From Monodelphis domestica (Eukaryota; Chordata; Mammalia; Didelphimorphia; Didelphidae): DNA of 64,000 nucleotides. Positions 20,141-31,648 of the stretch are shown here, piece after piece. Each line of letters begins with the position of its first letter. Within the stretch, counting starts at the first letter, position 1. Position numbers and translations under genes: made by a program. The notes beneath the pieces were generated by a model. That model saw only the letters and a program-made list of their open reading frames with translations. It was not told the DNA's origin and searched no databases. The DNA is taken from NCBI RefSeq assembly GCF_027887165.1, contig NC_077228.1, forward strand, positions 385,256,456 through 385,320,455. The letters are read 5' to 3'.

Positions 20141-20339
20141 GTCACATCTGTTCCATCATGAAGTTTGGGATCAGGATGGGATTCTGGAGCTATTGTAAAG
20201 ATAAATTGGTAACAAGTCAGCACTAGACTATCCATGAAACACATAAAAGAAAAGGTATGTTATTGCAGTCATTGAGATTCTAGCCTAACAGACTCGAGGA
20301 TCTTACCATTCAGGGACTGAAATGCTTTACTGCTAGATG

Positions 20340-20600
20340 AGATCATTCCAGTATTTAAGGCACAGAATCGTATAGTGAAAAGGGGATTGATTTTGGAAAT
20401 AGGCAACCTATGTTCCAATCGTGGCTCTAATATTTGCTATCTCTGTACATTTCAGAAAATCTCGACTTCCCTGACCTTCAGATTCCTCATCTGTAAAATG
20501 AGTATAATAATAATAATTGGATCTCCCACTTTGCTGTCAGTCAGTTGATGAGCATTTAAGTGCCTATATGCCAGGCCCTGTTCTAAGCACTATGAATACA
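20340..20600 (+). repeat. MIR SINE plus an L2-type 3' end
   Basis: 20340-20535 is a plus-strand MIR ('gtggctctaatatttgctat', 'cctcatctgtaaaatgagta'). 20536-20600 is an L2-class 3' end in reverse ('gagcatttaagtgcctatat', 'gccaggccctgttctaagca'). Confidence 0.75.
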
Positions 20601-20785
20601 TAGAAAACCTTAGACATTTAGCTACATGATAGTAGGCAAGACTTTTAACTTCTATCTGCCTCATTTTCCTCATCTGTAAAATGAGCTGGAGAAGGAAATG
20701 GCAAACTACTTCAGTATCTTTGCTAAGAAAACCCCAAGTGGGATTATGAAGGATTGGACACTGGGCAACAATAACAACAACAAAT
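20600..20785 (+). mobile_element. Mar1-type SINE, 5'-truncated
   Basis: 'gctggagaaggaaatggcaa', 'ttcagtatctttgctaagaa' and 'aaccccaagtgggatta' form the RTE-derived 3' end, closed by an 'aacaataacaacaac' tail. The tRNA-like head is missing. Confidence 0.8.
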
Positions 20786-20799
20786 TACAGATAGTTAAA

Positions 20800-21075
20800 T
20801 CAATCGATTCTTGTGATCACCCCAGGAAATATGTACTACTACTATCCCCTTCTTTGCAGATGAGGAAACTGAAGCACATAGATGTTTAATGACTTGCCAG
20901 AGTAACATAGCTAGTTAAGTATCTGAAGGGATACTCAAAACGTGGATCTTTTTAAACTCCATAGTGGATATTTATCCACTATGCCATCTAATTGTACCAT
21001 TGATGTACCAGATGAAGCAATCAGGGATGTCAGTAAATAAACATGTATTAAGTGCTCAGTATGTGCCAGGCACAG
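20800..21075 (-). repeat. MIR SINE and an L2-type 3' end
   Basis: 20800-20990: 'tttgcagatgaggaaactga' and 'gacttgccagagtaacatag' (MIR in reverse). 21030-21075: 'attaagtgctcagtatgtgc' and 'caggcacag' (L2-class 3' end in reverse). Confidence 0.7.
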
Positions 21076-21489
21076 GGAGAGGACAAGACTAAAATAGAAG
21101 ACTTTGGAGCATTTACCTAGTAACCTAGGGTGTAGCCCATATTTTTTCTATGATTCAGAATCAAAAGAGAAGAAGAAAAGACATGACATCAGCACCTTTT
21201 GGAAACCTAATAAATACTACACAGTGATAATAGCAACATTGCCAACACCAACCCTTTACGTTGCGCTCAGCCCACTGGCAGAACTCCTGGCATCACTAGA
21301 CCTTTACACAGAAAACAATAATGGCCCCAAACTCTTAGGCTAATATTTAACATTTAGTAAGTCTTTAACTCTCCCAGGTAGGTACAAACTGGTGAGAAAA
21401 GAGAAGTCAGAAAAGCAACATAAGCCACATCATGCTTTGGATTTCTAACTTCTTCCACTTTTTTTTACAACTAACCCCAAAGTGCCTTT

Positions 21490-21702
21490 CAGGGGAGCCA
21501 GTGGTGGCGAGAATATTGTATTTGGAATAAGGAGACACAGGCTGCAACCCCTCATGTGCCAATTATTACCTGTGTGACCTTGGTCAAATTGTCTATGGCC
21601 TCTCCATGACTTGATTTTCTCATCTATGAAATAAAGGGGTTGACCTAGATTAGTTCTAAACTCTCTTCCAGCTCAGAATTCCGAGATTTAATGACTCAAA
21701 TT
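21490..21702 (+). repeat. MIR-type SINE
   Basis: 'acctgtgtgaccttggtcaa', 'ttttctcatctatgaaataa', 'aggggttgacctagattagt' and 'ctcttccagctcagaattcc' give the MIR core with the marsupial 3' end. Confidence 0.75.
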
Positions 21703-21724
21703 CAAATACAAATCCTAATCGAAG

Positions 21725-22185
21725 GACTCATTACCTAGACTCGCTTGAGATTTTTCCACTTGTGACTGATATAGTTCCAAATGACAGTTTGGTTTGAAGT
21801 TCAGGAAGGGAACAGAGCCCAAGAGACCCTGTTCCTGGATTCCCAGCCTGGAATGGTGGTAGGCAGCTACCCACTTGCCAGAGATGGCTTAAATACATAA
21901 GCGCTAGATGGCTCCTTTCACAAGTCCCAAAAATGACAGAGAGAAAGGACACACCAGCTTCATGTACTGGCTTTTTAAGCCCAGTCTAAATCCTCCCCCA
22001 AGATCCTCCAATTGGCCAGGGTTTCCCCTCAGTCCTCACACTTCACAGCCCCTGACTTCTGCTGGTCAGGAATCTTGCCTGCCATGCTGGCAAATTGAAT
22101 AAGACACATGACTCTGTGACTCCTATTACCTAAGACTTTGGGGATCTTATGGTCTCCTAGATATTTAATTCACACAAAGGGCTGT
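21725..22185 (+). mobile_element. Possible LTR fossil related to the one at 55480
   Basis: This GC-richer stretch and 55480-56040 share a layout: 'cagctaccc' and a 'gcca'/'gcag' context, a TATA-like or 'tttaagccca' box, a CT-rich middle, and the end 'ttaattcacacaaa' (about 22168-22181 and 56020-56033). The shared end and layout suggest two old, diverged copies of one LTR-like element. No internal retroviral region was recognised. Boundaries are approximate. Confidence 0.35.
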
Positions 22186-22189
22186 TATG

Positions 22190-22600
22190 GAAAGAAGACT
22201 AGAACTTTTCTGAATGGCCCTGGCAGGCAGAATAGGAACAATAAAGAAAAAGTTCTTAATGATTAGAATTATGCAAAAGTACAGTGGGCTGCGTAAAAGA
22301 TTGTGAGCTCCTCCACACTAAATGATGATAACTTTTTGGGTGTCATGGGTGTCCATTGGGCATAATTCTCTGTGCCTTTACACCTTGTGAAAGCATTCCC
22401 ATTGGCCTTTGCTTTAAGGGAAAAGAGAAGAACCAATGGGAAGACTCCTCCAAAAATGAGTATATTGAAAAGAAAATTCTTGTTCAGGAATGGATAGGTC
22501 TAGATCACTTCTGAGGCCTCTTCTGAGATATTACGATTCTAGGATAAACAATGTGTCTGGTGCATACCTGCCAATGATGATAGGAACATTTGCTTATAAT
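22190..22600. other. Unassigned DNA
   Basis: A small MIR 3'-end-like piece lies at 22480-22550 ('ttgttcaggaatggatag', 'gaggcctcttctgagat'). Otherwise nothing recognised. Confidence 0.4.
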
Positions 22601-22699
22601 TCTGGTCCCTCAACCATTTGATTTTCTGGTAAGATTGAAAAACCTACTCAAAATACCATCTGGAAAAGAGTTGACACAGGAGAGTGTGTGAACATGGAA

Positions 22700-23400
22700 A
22701 GAAAAAGTAGAAAAAACAAGAATACTCCATTATGGTGGCAAAGAACTAGAAACTGAAGGGATGTTCACCAGTAGGGGTAGGGCTGAAAAAGTTGTGGTAT
22801 AGGCTTATGATGGAATGCCATTGTAAAATAAGAAATAAAAAACAAAATGATCACAGAAAACATAGGATGACATTGAAGTGAGCAGAACCAGGAGAATGTT
22901 GTATACAGTAACAACAATAATGTATGATGATTGACTGTGAATGACAACTATTATCAACAAGGCAAGGATCCAGGACAACTCCAAGGATATCAACTACCAT
23001 GGAAGAAACAGATGGAGTCTGAATGCAGAATGAAACATATCCTTCCTTACTTTATTTCCTCCTTGACTTTTTCTCTAATATAAGCAACATGTCATATTCC
23101 ACAGCATGACAAACAGAGATATATGTGTTATTGGACAATATATGAACAACCTATATCATATTACCTGCCTTCTTAGGTAGGGTTGGGAAGAAGGGGATAA
23201 AAGAAAAAGAATTAGATAGATTTGGGGATTATCATAAGAAATGTGAGAATTTGTTTCCCTTAGATAATCATATTTGTTTTAATGTATACATATTTATAAC
23301 AAATCATATGTATTATATTATTAGTATATTATATTATATTATGTGATACATAAAAGTAAATGTTAACTCAAAAATGTAATTTAATTTTAAAAAGAAAAAC
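22700..23400 (+). mobile_element. L1 3' end, truncated
   Basis: 'gatggaatgccattgtaaaa', 'gtgagcagaaccaggagaat', 'gttgtatacagtaacaacaa' and 'ggatccaggacaactccaag' are sense-strand L1 3'UTR, followed by the 'gggttgggaagaaggg' purine stretch and an A/T-rich tail (23280-23400). Confidence 0.8.
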
Positions 23401-24740
23401 AAATACCACCATTTAAGGCCAACAGAACAATGCATGTAGATCTAGTTACTTAATGTGTCTTCTCAATACTATGGCCCCATCAATCACATTGTTGTTTGCC
23501 TTACTTAGAGAAAGGTTCCAACCAAAGGATTAAAAGGTCAGAGATTGAACTTTCCTATTTGCATGACCCTTATTTCCTCTTCTTATGAGGGTGGGGTGTG
23601 TCAGAAAGTACTGGAATGAAATTCCATCACAAATAAAACAATGCAACCAATGATTAAGAAAAACATCATTGACAGAAATTGATGCTATTAATTTTGTCAT
23701 AAAAGACTGAGTGAAAGAGTCATTAGCAGGTGAATTCATGAACTCTTTATTCGTCTAACTATATAATATAATGATCCTTTGCAAGCCAGGAAAATTATTT
23801 GATAACTGGAGGTGAATAAAAAAAAATTCCCTAATGTGTGCTTCAGAGCAGATGTAATTTAATATGCATAAATTAGCTCAACAACAATAACTTCAACCCA
23901 AGAGGGTAGAGAAATTCAGATTCAACAAAGCAATACAGCCATTAAGCTTTTAAAAAACATTTTCATCAGGAATTACAGTAACTACATTTTAATTTTTACC
24001 TGTGTATCCTTTCTAATGTGTACAAGTTATTTGGTGTAGTGGAATAGAACTGGAAACTACTTCTCTGTGTTCCTAAATCTAGTTTCTGATTTTCACTGGC
24101 CAGTCAAGTTATAAACAGAAGTGGGTCCACCTGGGAATTGTGAAGACATCCTGTCCCCCAATCTCCACAGTATCTGAACTTTAGCTCTGAATACCTCTGA
24201 TAATAGTAGCAGTTTCAGAAACTGTAAAAAGTGATAGTATAAATGAGAGTAATAATTTTCAAGGCCTGTTTTTTCTAAGTCACATGTGGAATAAAGCTTC
24301 ATGTAACATCAAATCAAAAAGTCTTACAGCTGTACAAATTTAGCAGAAAACAATATTCTTGAAAAGAGTGCTTGAAAAGCTTAAAGAATACCTTACAATC
24401 TTTCCCCTCCTTTCTCTTCTCACTCTTTTCCCTCAACTATACCATATAGCCATTTTTATCTATATTCTTTCCAAAGGATCATTTTGTTTTCTTTTACTTT
24501 CTTCTCACTTCTTATGCTCGAATATTTTAAATAAAAAATTAACAAAAATGTAGCAGGTATGTCCAGTTCACCAAACAAATCAAAGATAAGTTAGCTTGAG
24601 TGGAATGTAAAGCTCAATATGATATAAGTGGACAAGAGACTAGAAAGGGTTTCTCCCAGGGGCCTGGAAGGGCTAAAAATGTGAAACAGAATGAGGATGA
24701 ATAGTAGAGTTGCATCTATAATAAGATCAGGTCAAATGAC
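23401..24740. other. Unassigned AT-rich DNA
   Basis: No gene or repeat family recognised across about 1.3 kb. Frames here are short and without motifs. Confidence 0.4.
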
Positions 24741-24832
24741 TAATAAATGGAATGTAAGAACCTTCAGGGCAAGATGTATCTCCAGTTTGTCTTTGCATCC
24801 CCATAGCCTAGGATGGTGCCCATAATAGGATC
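24741..24832 (+). repeat. L2-type 3' end
   Basis: 'gtaagaaccttcagggcaag' and 'gtctttgcatccccatagcc' match the L2 3' end ('ttgagggcagg', 'tatccccagc'). Confidence 0.55.
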
Positions 24833-26097
24833 TCATTGGGATGGAAGCAAATTAACTAATCCCACTGGTCTTTCTATTAGTTTCAAGACCAGGATTCTTC
24901 TAAGATGCTCAAAAAATAATTGATATGTTGAATTAGATTGTTCCTACCTCAATCTCATCTTTTTCTTGATAGCAGAGTGTAGGGATTTGAATAATTAAAA
25001 TAATTACCTGTGGTATAATTTTTTCTATGTAAATGTCATTGGTTTTTAAGGAAACCATTCCCCTGAACTTTGACATAATATCTGAGAACAGAACAGCTAC
25101 AGGTAAAGCAAAAGAAAATTCTAGAGGAAGCCAAACATGTCTGAAAAGAATTTCTTCTTTCCCTTTATTCCTAATGGGAGCTGTAACTATTTAAATGACA
25201 AGATCATAGATAATAGAATCCCAGGTTTTTAAACTGAGATTCAAGGTGCATTAAAGCAATAGGAAATGAGTTATGTAGTATATTTGTTTCGTAGAACAAA
25301 GGATTCAACTGTAGCATCAGAGTAGTGTTGCTCAGAATTTCTAATCAGATTAGGCATTTAGGCAATTAGGCATTGCCGATAGTTGAAGTTGTCTTGTTAC
25401 ATTAGACAGAGAAAACTTCTCACACCTCAGTGTCACTTCGGCATCCAGGGAACTGAGATGATTTCCATTGATCAATCTATCTCAAGGCAGAGAAGTTGAC
25501 TAGTTTCCATTGAAGGGTAACAATATGATTTCAGAATGAAAGATGTAAAGGGTATTGTTGATGGGTTTATGTGGTTTAGGAGATACCTTGACCCAAAAGG
25601 CAGAAAGGAGAAAATCTGTTGGTTTATTTCTTTGTTTTAATGTTTAATCTCCTCAACAGAGTCTAACTATATTATCATAGCAACAAACTTGAAAAGAGCC
25701 ATTTTGGTTAAGTAGTCCATTTGCATCAATTCCAAGCAACCAGTTCGAAGGTCTTCAATTCACTGACAGATTTTTTTAATAGCTTAGAATTGATCTCCTA
25801 TGTTCCATACACACTTAGTATTATCAGCACCAGTCCTTTAAACAACTGAGCCAACTATTCTCTCATTATAACTTAGCTTATTGTTTTAAAAAAATTACCG
25901 TGGCATTACAAAAAGGGTCATGGCTCCAAGAGTATATCACTAATTTAAGCAGGAATTGTGCTGAGTGGTAATCACTTTCTAAGTAATATGATGATTTTGT
26001 TTTTGATTTAGGTAGTTTGGAAGGGGAGGAAAAGAGAGAAGAGATAGAATGATAAATCTGGAGATGATTTTATAGTTAAAAAATCAATAACGTTAAT
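24833..26097. other. Unassigned, apparently repeat-poor DNA
   Basis: About 1.26 kb without a recognised repeat or gene. Confidence 0.4.
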
Positions 26098-26296
26098 TTT
26101 TAAAAACTCTTACTTTCCATCTTAGAATCAATACTGTGTATTGGTTCTAAGGCAGAAGGGTGGTAAGGGCTAGGCAATGGGGGTTAAGTGACTTGTCCAG
26201 AGTCATACAGATAGGAAGTGTCTGAGGTCAAATTTGAATCCAGGTTCTCCCATCTCTGGGTCTGGTTCTCAATCCACTGAGCTACCCAGCTAACCC
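26098..26296 (-). mobile_element. Opossum SINE1-type element, nearly complete
   Basis: Begins 'aaaaactcttactttccatc' and ends 'gagctacccagctaacccc', with 'ggctaggcaatgggggttaa' inside. Similar flanking repeats 'aataacgttaattttt' and 'aataaagttattttt' fit a slightly diverged TSD. Confidence 0.9.
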
Positions 26297-26927
26297 CAAT
26301 AAAGTTATTTTTTAAAATGAATGAATGAATGAAAGCATGTATACCTACATAAAAAATAAGCAAGGTAATAACATTATTCACCTGTTTATGTGACTTAGAC
26401 CCTTTTGGAAGATCACATTAAATTTTCTAACACTGCTCATCTTATCAATGAAGTTTTTTTTTTTTTAATTTTGTGTGCAGCTCTATTCAATTGTACATTC
26501 TTGAGCAGGAGAGAAACTGTTAATCTATTTAATAAAAAGAATATAGTTAACTTGTCTGTTTCTCACTAATATGTACCCATGGGATGAAAGCAAACTATTA
26601 ATGCTTTTTACTTCATTTTCATACTCCCAGAATCTTGATTTCATAGAGCTTCATCTCTCTCGATGGAACAATGTTCTAAATGAAAAACTGTTACACTGAA
26701 TATAGTACTCGGCAATATAGGTGGCAGTGAAAATGTTAACCACAGCCATCCAAAGGAGACTCCAAACCCCTGGAGATTCCTGGACTGGCCTAATTACTCC
26801 TAGCTTATGCCTCTCAAATACCATGTTCCCAGGGGATATTAGCCTAGAGAAAAGTTCAAAATAGTTGTCTTTACTGTTGATTCTTACCGTTGTTGGTAGA
26901 TTGTTTCATATATTTATCATCATAATG
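26297..26927. other. Unassigned DNA
   Basis: No recognised gene or repeat, apart from a short (gaat)n stretch near 26320. Confidence 0.4.
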
Positions 26928-27049
<122 letters not shown>

Positions 27050-27124
27050 TTAGAGTCTTCAGGCATCTCCCTCTTCATATTTCAAGAAAAATGTATTTCT
27101 CTTTTTCTTCTCCTTTACACTATA

Positions 27125-28142
27125 AAAAATCTTCCTGCCCACAAATTGGGGGAAAAGTTTATAACAAAAACCTCTGACAAAGGTCTAATCTCTCAAATTT
27201 ATGAGAAGCTAAATCAATTGTACAAAAGATCGAGCCATTCCCCAACTGACAAATGGTCAAGGGACATGAATAGGCAGTTTTTAGATTAAAAAAATCAAAA
27301 CTATCAATAAGCACATGAAAAGTATTCTAAATCTCTCCTGATTAAAGAAATGCAAATGAAAAAAAATGTTGAGGTACCACCTCACAACTAGTAAATTAGT
27401 CAATATGACAGTAAAGGAAAATAATAAATGTTGGAGGGGTTATGGCAAAATTGGTTCACTAATGCATTGCTGATGGAGATGTGAATTAATCCAACCATTC
27501 TGGAAGGCAATTTGGAATTATGTACAAAGGGCTTTAAAAGAATGTCTACCCTTTGATCCAGCAATACCACTGCTGGGTTTGTACCCCAAAGAGATAAAAA
27601 GGAAAAATACACGTACAAAAATATTTATAGCCATGCTCTTTGTGGTGGCAAAAAAATTGGAAAATGAGGGGATTCCCTTTCATTGGGAAATGGCTGAACT
27701 AATATATATGATGGTGATAAAATGCTATTGTGCTGTAAGGAATATTTCTATATGAACTGGAAGAACCTCAATGAACTGATGCAGAGTGAAAGGAGCAGAA
27801 CCAGAAGAACATTGTACACAGAACAAAGAACATTGTACATAGAAATTAAAACATTGTGGAACTATCCAATGTAATGGACTTTGGTACTAGTAGCAATGCA
27901 ACAAGCCAGGACACTCCTGAAGGACTTATGGGAAAGAATGCTAACCACATTGAAAGAAAGAACTATGGGAGTATAAATGCAAAAGAAGACCATATGACAT
28001 CACTTATTACATGTGTATGTGAATGCGTGATTTGGGGTTTAGGCTTTTAAAAAAATCTCTCTATAGCAAAAATGAATATGTGTAGGAGTAAAAATGAATA
28101 AATACTCCTAGTATTTAAAAAATATATAGGATTTTAAATAAT
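27125..28142 (+). mobile_element. 5'-truncated L1 (ORF2 C-terminus plus 3'UTR)
   Basis: 'tctgacaaaggtctaatctc', 'gagccattccccaactgaca', 'attaaagaaatgcaaatgaa' and 'gaggtaccacctcacaacta' encode the L1 ORF2 C-terminal part. 'taccctttgatccagcaata' encodes 'FDPAI', and 'gtaccccaaagagataaaaa' follows. The 3'UTR continues with 'gcagaaccagaagaacattg' and ends in an A-rich tail. This shows the region that is missing in the internally deleted L1 copies of this window. Confidence 0.9.
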
Positions 28143-28330
28143 AAATCAAAAGAGAGGGAAAAGAAAAAGGTTTTTTTCAGTCAAGTGAGCAGAGCAAAGA
28201 GAGCCAGAGACTTACACTTGCAACACTTTACCAAAAGCACAAGCTCTGAAAAAAAAGAGAGCCCCACAGCTTGGATCTCAGCCAAATTTATCTCCCAAGC
28301 ATCCTTACATAAAATGAGGACATAACTTAA
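28143..28330. other. Unassigned DNA
   Basis: No recognised gene or repeat. Confidence 0.4.
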
Positions 28331-28500
28331 AAGGATGCTGGGAATGTAGCTCAGGTGTGGCAAGTTTTCCACCTGCACATATGAAAATAAGTATCAACTG
28401 ATATCATTTGTACAACCCAGTGGAATTGCCTGTCAGCAAAATCCCCCCCCTCTGGGAGGGGGGAGGGGAAGAAAATGAATTATAGAAACATTTAAAAATA
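28331..28500 (+). repeat. tRNA-like 5' half next to an L1 3'-terminal piece
   Basis: 28336-28380 ('gctgggaatgtagctcaggt', then 'gtggcaagttttcc') resembles the 5' half of a tRNA-Ala-type sequence (A box 'tgtagctcag-gtgg'). No B box is seen. From about 28410 'acccagtggaattgcctgtc' and 'gggaggggaagaaaatgaat' match the last approximately 100 bp of the L1 3'UTR. This may be a chimera or two neighbouring fragments. Confidence 0.35.
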
Positions 28501-28974
28501 TTTTAATCCTCTTATTCAACCAGCATATATTCTATATATTTTGTGATTTTTTTCCTAGAAAAGGTTGTTTTTTGCACATAGTGGATTCTCTTCCTCATAT
28601 ATAACCACCAAATGCATAAAATAAAGCACTTCTACATCTGAAAACTCACAGAACCATTGGTAATCTTCAAAATAAATTCTTTTCATAATTCTAAGCGTAT
28701 ATTGCTTATTTCAAGAAAAACAGCTGACAAGTTATTGTTCTGGACCTAAAGTTAAACAAGTCAGGAAACTACCTATATATAAAAAGGAAGAAGAGAGCTA
28801 TGAGGAATACTTTTTTATACTTTTTTTTATAAATGCCCATTTTCTAATGCCAGGAAATGCTACTCTCCTTGGCACATTGGCATTTACTTTATGATGAATC
28901 AAGTCCTAAGACACAGTGAAAGTAAAAAGCTTCAGATGAACAGGAGCACAGAAGGGATATGATTTTAAAACCTT
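28501..28974. other. Unassigned DNA
   Basis: No recognised gene or repeat. Confidence 0.4.
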
Positions 28975-29165
28975 ATCTAGGTGAAAGGAATAATGGGATA
29001 GCAAGCTGGTCTCAAAACTGGGTTCAAGTCCCACCTTGGAAGCATGCTGACTCTATGATCCTGAACTCTTCAACATCTCTGTGATTACACTATAAGTTAC
29101 AGACCAAGTGCAACCTACATGAATAGAAATAATTCCTCACCTAGGAACTCCCTGCATGGCAAAAT
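28975..29165 (+). repeat. MIR-core SINE with a distinct 3' end
   Basis: 'agcaagctggtctcaaaact', 'gggttcaagtcccaccttgg', 'actataagttacagaccaag' and 'aattcctcacctaggaactc' followed by 'aaaatcacaggtcc'. The 3' end differs from MIR and Mar1 and recurs at 30322-30608. Confidence 0.65.
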
Positions 29166-29313
29166 CACAGGTCCAGGAAACAACCAAACAAACAAAACAC
29201 ATTTTTAAAAATCTGGTTTTGCTTGTAGGCAAAATCTACTTCCATCTTTAGTCTGAGTTCCATGGCTGACCGAATGAGCTTCACTAAGAAGCCTTTAAGA
29301 AAATGCTGGATGA

Positions 29314-29425
29314 GGGGCAGTGAGGTAGCACTCCCTAGACCTGTGGCCCTGAGCAAGTCACTTACCCCTAATTGCCTAGTCCTTACTGCTCAAGACAGAA
29401 GGTAACAGTTTAAAAAAAATAAAGA
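29314..29425 (+). mobile_element. Opossum SINE1-type element, internally shortened
   Basis: 'ggggcagtgaggtagcac' is followed at once by 'ccctgagcaagtcacttacc' and 'cagaaggtaacagttt' plus an A-rich tail, so the middle of the SINE is missing. Confidence 0.75.
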
Positions 29426-29642
29426 AAAGAAAATATCAAATGGCTACTTATTCAGTATATAAGAGAGGAGATTCTTGTTCAGGCATGGTTGGACTAGGTA
29501 GTCTTTGAGATCCCTTCTATGATTCTCTCAAGGAAATTGTACCATTTTTTCTGTCTTCTCATTTACCTCTAGTGGTATAAAGATTTCATAGGCAAGCCCC
29601 ACTGTTGTTCGTCTGATATTGAATGTCACCTCAGGTATTTTT

Positions 29643-29777
29643 TTTTAAACCCTTACCTTCCATCTTGGAATCAATACTGTGTATGGTAACACTGGGCAGT
29701 GTCTGAGGCAAGATTTGAACCCAGAACCTCCCATCTCTAGGCCTGGCTCTTAATCTACTGAGCTACCCAGCTGCCCC
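29643..29777 (-). mobile_element. Opossum SINE1-type element with internal deletion
   Basis: Poly-T, 'aaacccttaccttccatctt', then a jump to 'gtctgaggcaagatttgaac' and the head 'gctacccagctgccc'. The perfect 14-bp TSD 'cctcaggtattttt' (29629-29642 and 29778-29791) confirms a single insertion. Confidence 0.9.
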
Positions 29778-29929
29778 CCTCAGGTATTTTTAAACAAGTG
29801 CATTTTTAACCATATATGCAAGACTGATGCTCCATAACAACCATTATATCTCTCATTCTTGCTTTGGCCTTAGCCTCTGGGCTCTTTTTTGTCTCCTTCC
29901 ACTTAAAAATATGCTACTGGGGTGGGTGG

Positions 29930-30090
29930 AGGACTAGATGGCTCAGTGGATTGCCTCAGACACTGCCCAGCTGTGTGACTCTGGGCAAGTCACTTGACCC
30001 CCATTGCCTAGCCCTTACCATTCTTCAGCCTTGGAACCAATACATAGTAATGATTCTAAGACAGAAGGTAAGGGTTTAAAAAAATTATAT
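29930..30090 (+). mobile_element. Opossum SINE1-type element
   Basis: 'actagatggctcagtggatt', 'gccttaccattcttcagcc'-like 3' half and 'gacagaaggtaagggttt' with an A tail. Part of the core between head and 'cctcagacactgcccagctg' is missing. Confidence 0.85.
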
Positions 30091-30321
30091 GCAGCTTAAC
30101 AATGCATTCATTTGAAATAGTGTGTTTTTATCATGGGCTCCCAATTGAGGCAAACATTCTAAAGAAATTAAATCAGGCAGAAAGGACCAATTCCTAAATG
30201 GTGCATCTCTCATTCATCCTTTCTTACCTTCTATAGCCAATTCACAACAGTCATGAATACAACCACAAGAGGGTTCTGAGTATAGGGAGAGGAGGAAATA
30301 ATGATGATTTTAATAATGAGA

Positions 30322-30608
30322 GGTAAGGCATAATGGAGAAAGAGCTGACATTGAAACTGGAATACCTGGGTTCACATCCCATTTCTGACACCTACTGTGT
30401 AACAGTGAGCAAATCGTTTAACTTTTCAGTGCCCAGGTGACTCTCTTAAGAATATAAATGAAAATAACTGAAGATATGCACTGAGGAAGACAGACAGAGA
30501 AAGACAGACAGAGACACAGACACAGACAGACAACAGAGAGACAGAGATAGAGATAGAGTTTTTTCTCAGAGCATTCTCTATACCAATAAAATCACAGATC
30601 TGGAAGAA
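30322..30608 (+). repeat. MIR-core SINE enlarged by a (GACA)-type expansion
   Basis: The head 'aaagagctgacattgaaact', 'gagcaaatcgtttaactttt' and 'cagtgcccaggtgactctct' is followed by a purine-rich expansion of gaca/agac units (about 30488-30556). The same 3' end as at 28975 then appears ('ctctataccaataaaatcac', 'agatct'). Confidence 0.65.
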
Positions 30609-30705
30609 AAAAATAATAATAGTAATAATAGCTAACATGTATATAATGCTTAAAGATTTGCAAAGCACTCTGCAGACATTACACATGGATATAAATATGA
30701 GTATT
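30609..30705 (-). repeat. MIR/Ther 3' end
   Basis: 'aataatagctaacatgtata' and 'taatgcttaaagatttgcaa' plus 'agcactctgcagacatta' are the reverse complement of the therian MIR 3' end. Confidence 0.7.
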
Positions 30706-31645
30706 TCCAAAAGTCACTTCTTTGCCAATTTTTGCAAAAAGTCTGGCAAAAGAGGATATAAATCATGACTAAAATTTTGAGTTATCTTTGAATTTCATTT
30801 ACCTATATAACCTCTGGAAAAAATTGAGATGACTGCAAGTTTAAGCTTTTTTTTTAATCTAGAGGAAACAAGATTAACTTTCAATGGTTAACTTCTCTTT
30901 GGTTGGATAACAATCCAACCTGGCAATGATTAATTTTAATTTCACTAGCAAACAACTTACCATTGTAAGGGGAAATTTATCTTGGTAATCCTCTATAGGT
31001 CTACAACACATACTTCCTGGAGCAGGTGCATTATTAGCATTAGCCAATCAAAAGCCATAATTGTAGGCCACCTGGTCCCCTTAGAGAAAAGACACATCCT
31101 GAATTTAAAAAATAACAATTCTTTCTGTCCTCATTCAGCTGTCCTCTTTGGTAATTACTCTAGTTAGAAAAATGAGCACTTGTCTTTATGGTAACAATGA
31201 TAACGCCATTTGTGCATGGGGCATCCTGCTTAGGAGAGGCGATGGATGACAAATACTAACTGATGTTTGTTCTTGGCACAAAACAGGAAACCTATCTTTG
31301 ATAAGTGCCTTTTTACTTAGTTACAGATTAATTTAAATATCTGAGCTCCACCTAGAGCTATTTAACCTATTGGTTTGGTGGAATTTACACAGCCTCTGCA
31401 GGTTTTAAGAAAATCTATTTTCTGCATTCATTAACTGCAGGTAATAGGCATGTGTTCATAAAGACCCAGCAAATCTTTCATTCAGCAGTAGATGGATTGT
31501 AGTTCAAGGGGGGAGAAGAGAGTATAAAGGAAGGGGAAAAGAGAAGAATGGAAATGAGATTCCAGCCCAGGAGAATTGTTAAACCCTGGGATGAGGAGGT
31601 ACAGATGGGATCCAAACTGCAGGGAGAACTTAGAGGTCATCTTGT
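30706..31645. other. Repeat-poor unassigned DNA
   Basis: About 0.9 kb with no recognised repeat or gene. It includes several TAAT-rich patches and a 'agccaatcaaaa' (CCAAT-like) motif near 31042. No promoter call is made. Confidence 0.4.
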
Positions 31646-31648
31646 CCA

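Noticed and set aside
28336-28380. Intact tRNA gene
   Set aside because: Only an A-box-like half is present; no B box, anticodon arm or acceptor pairing.
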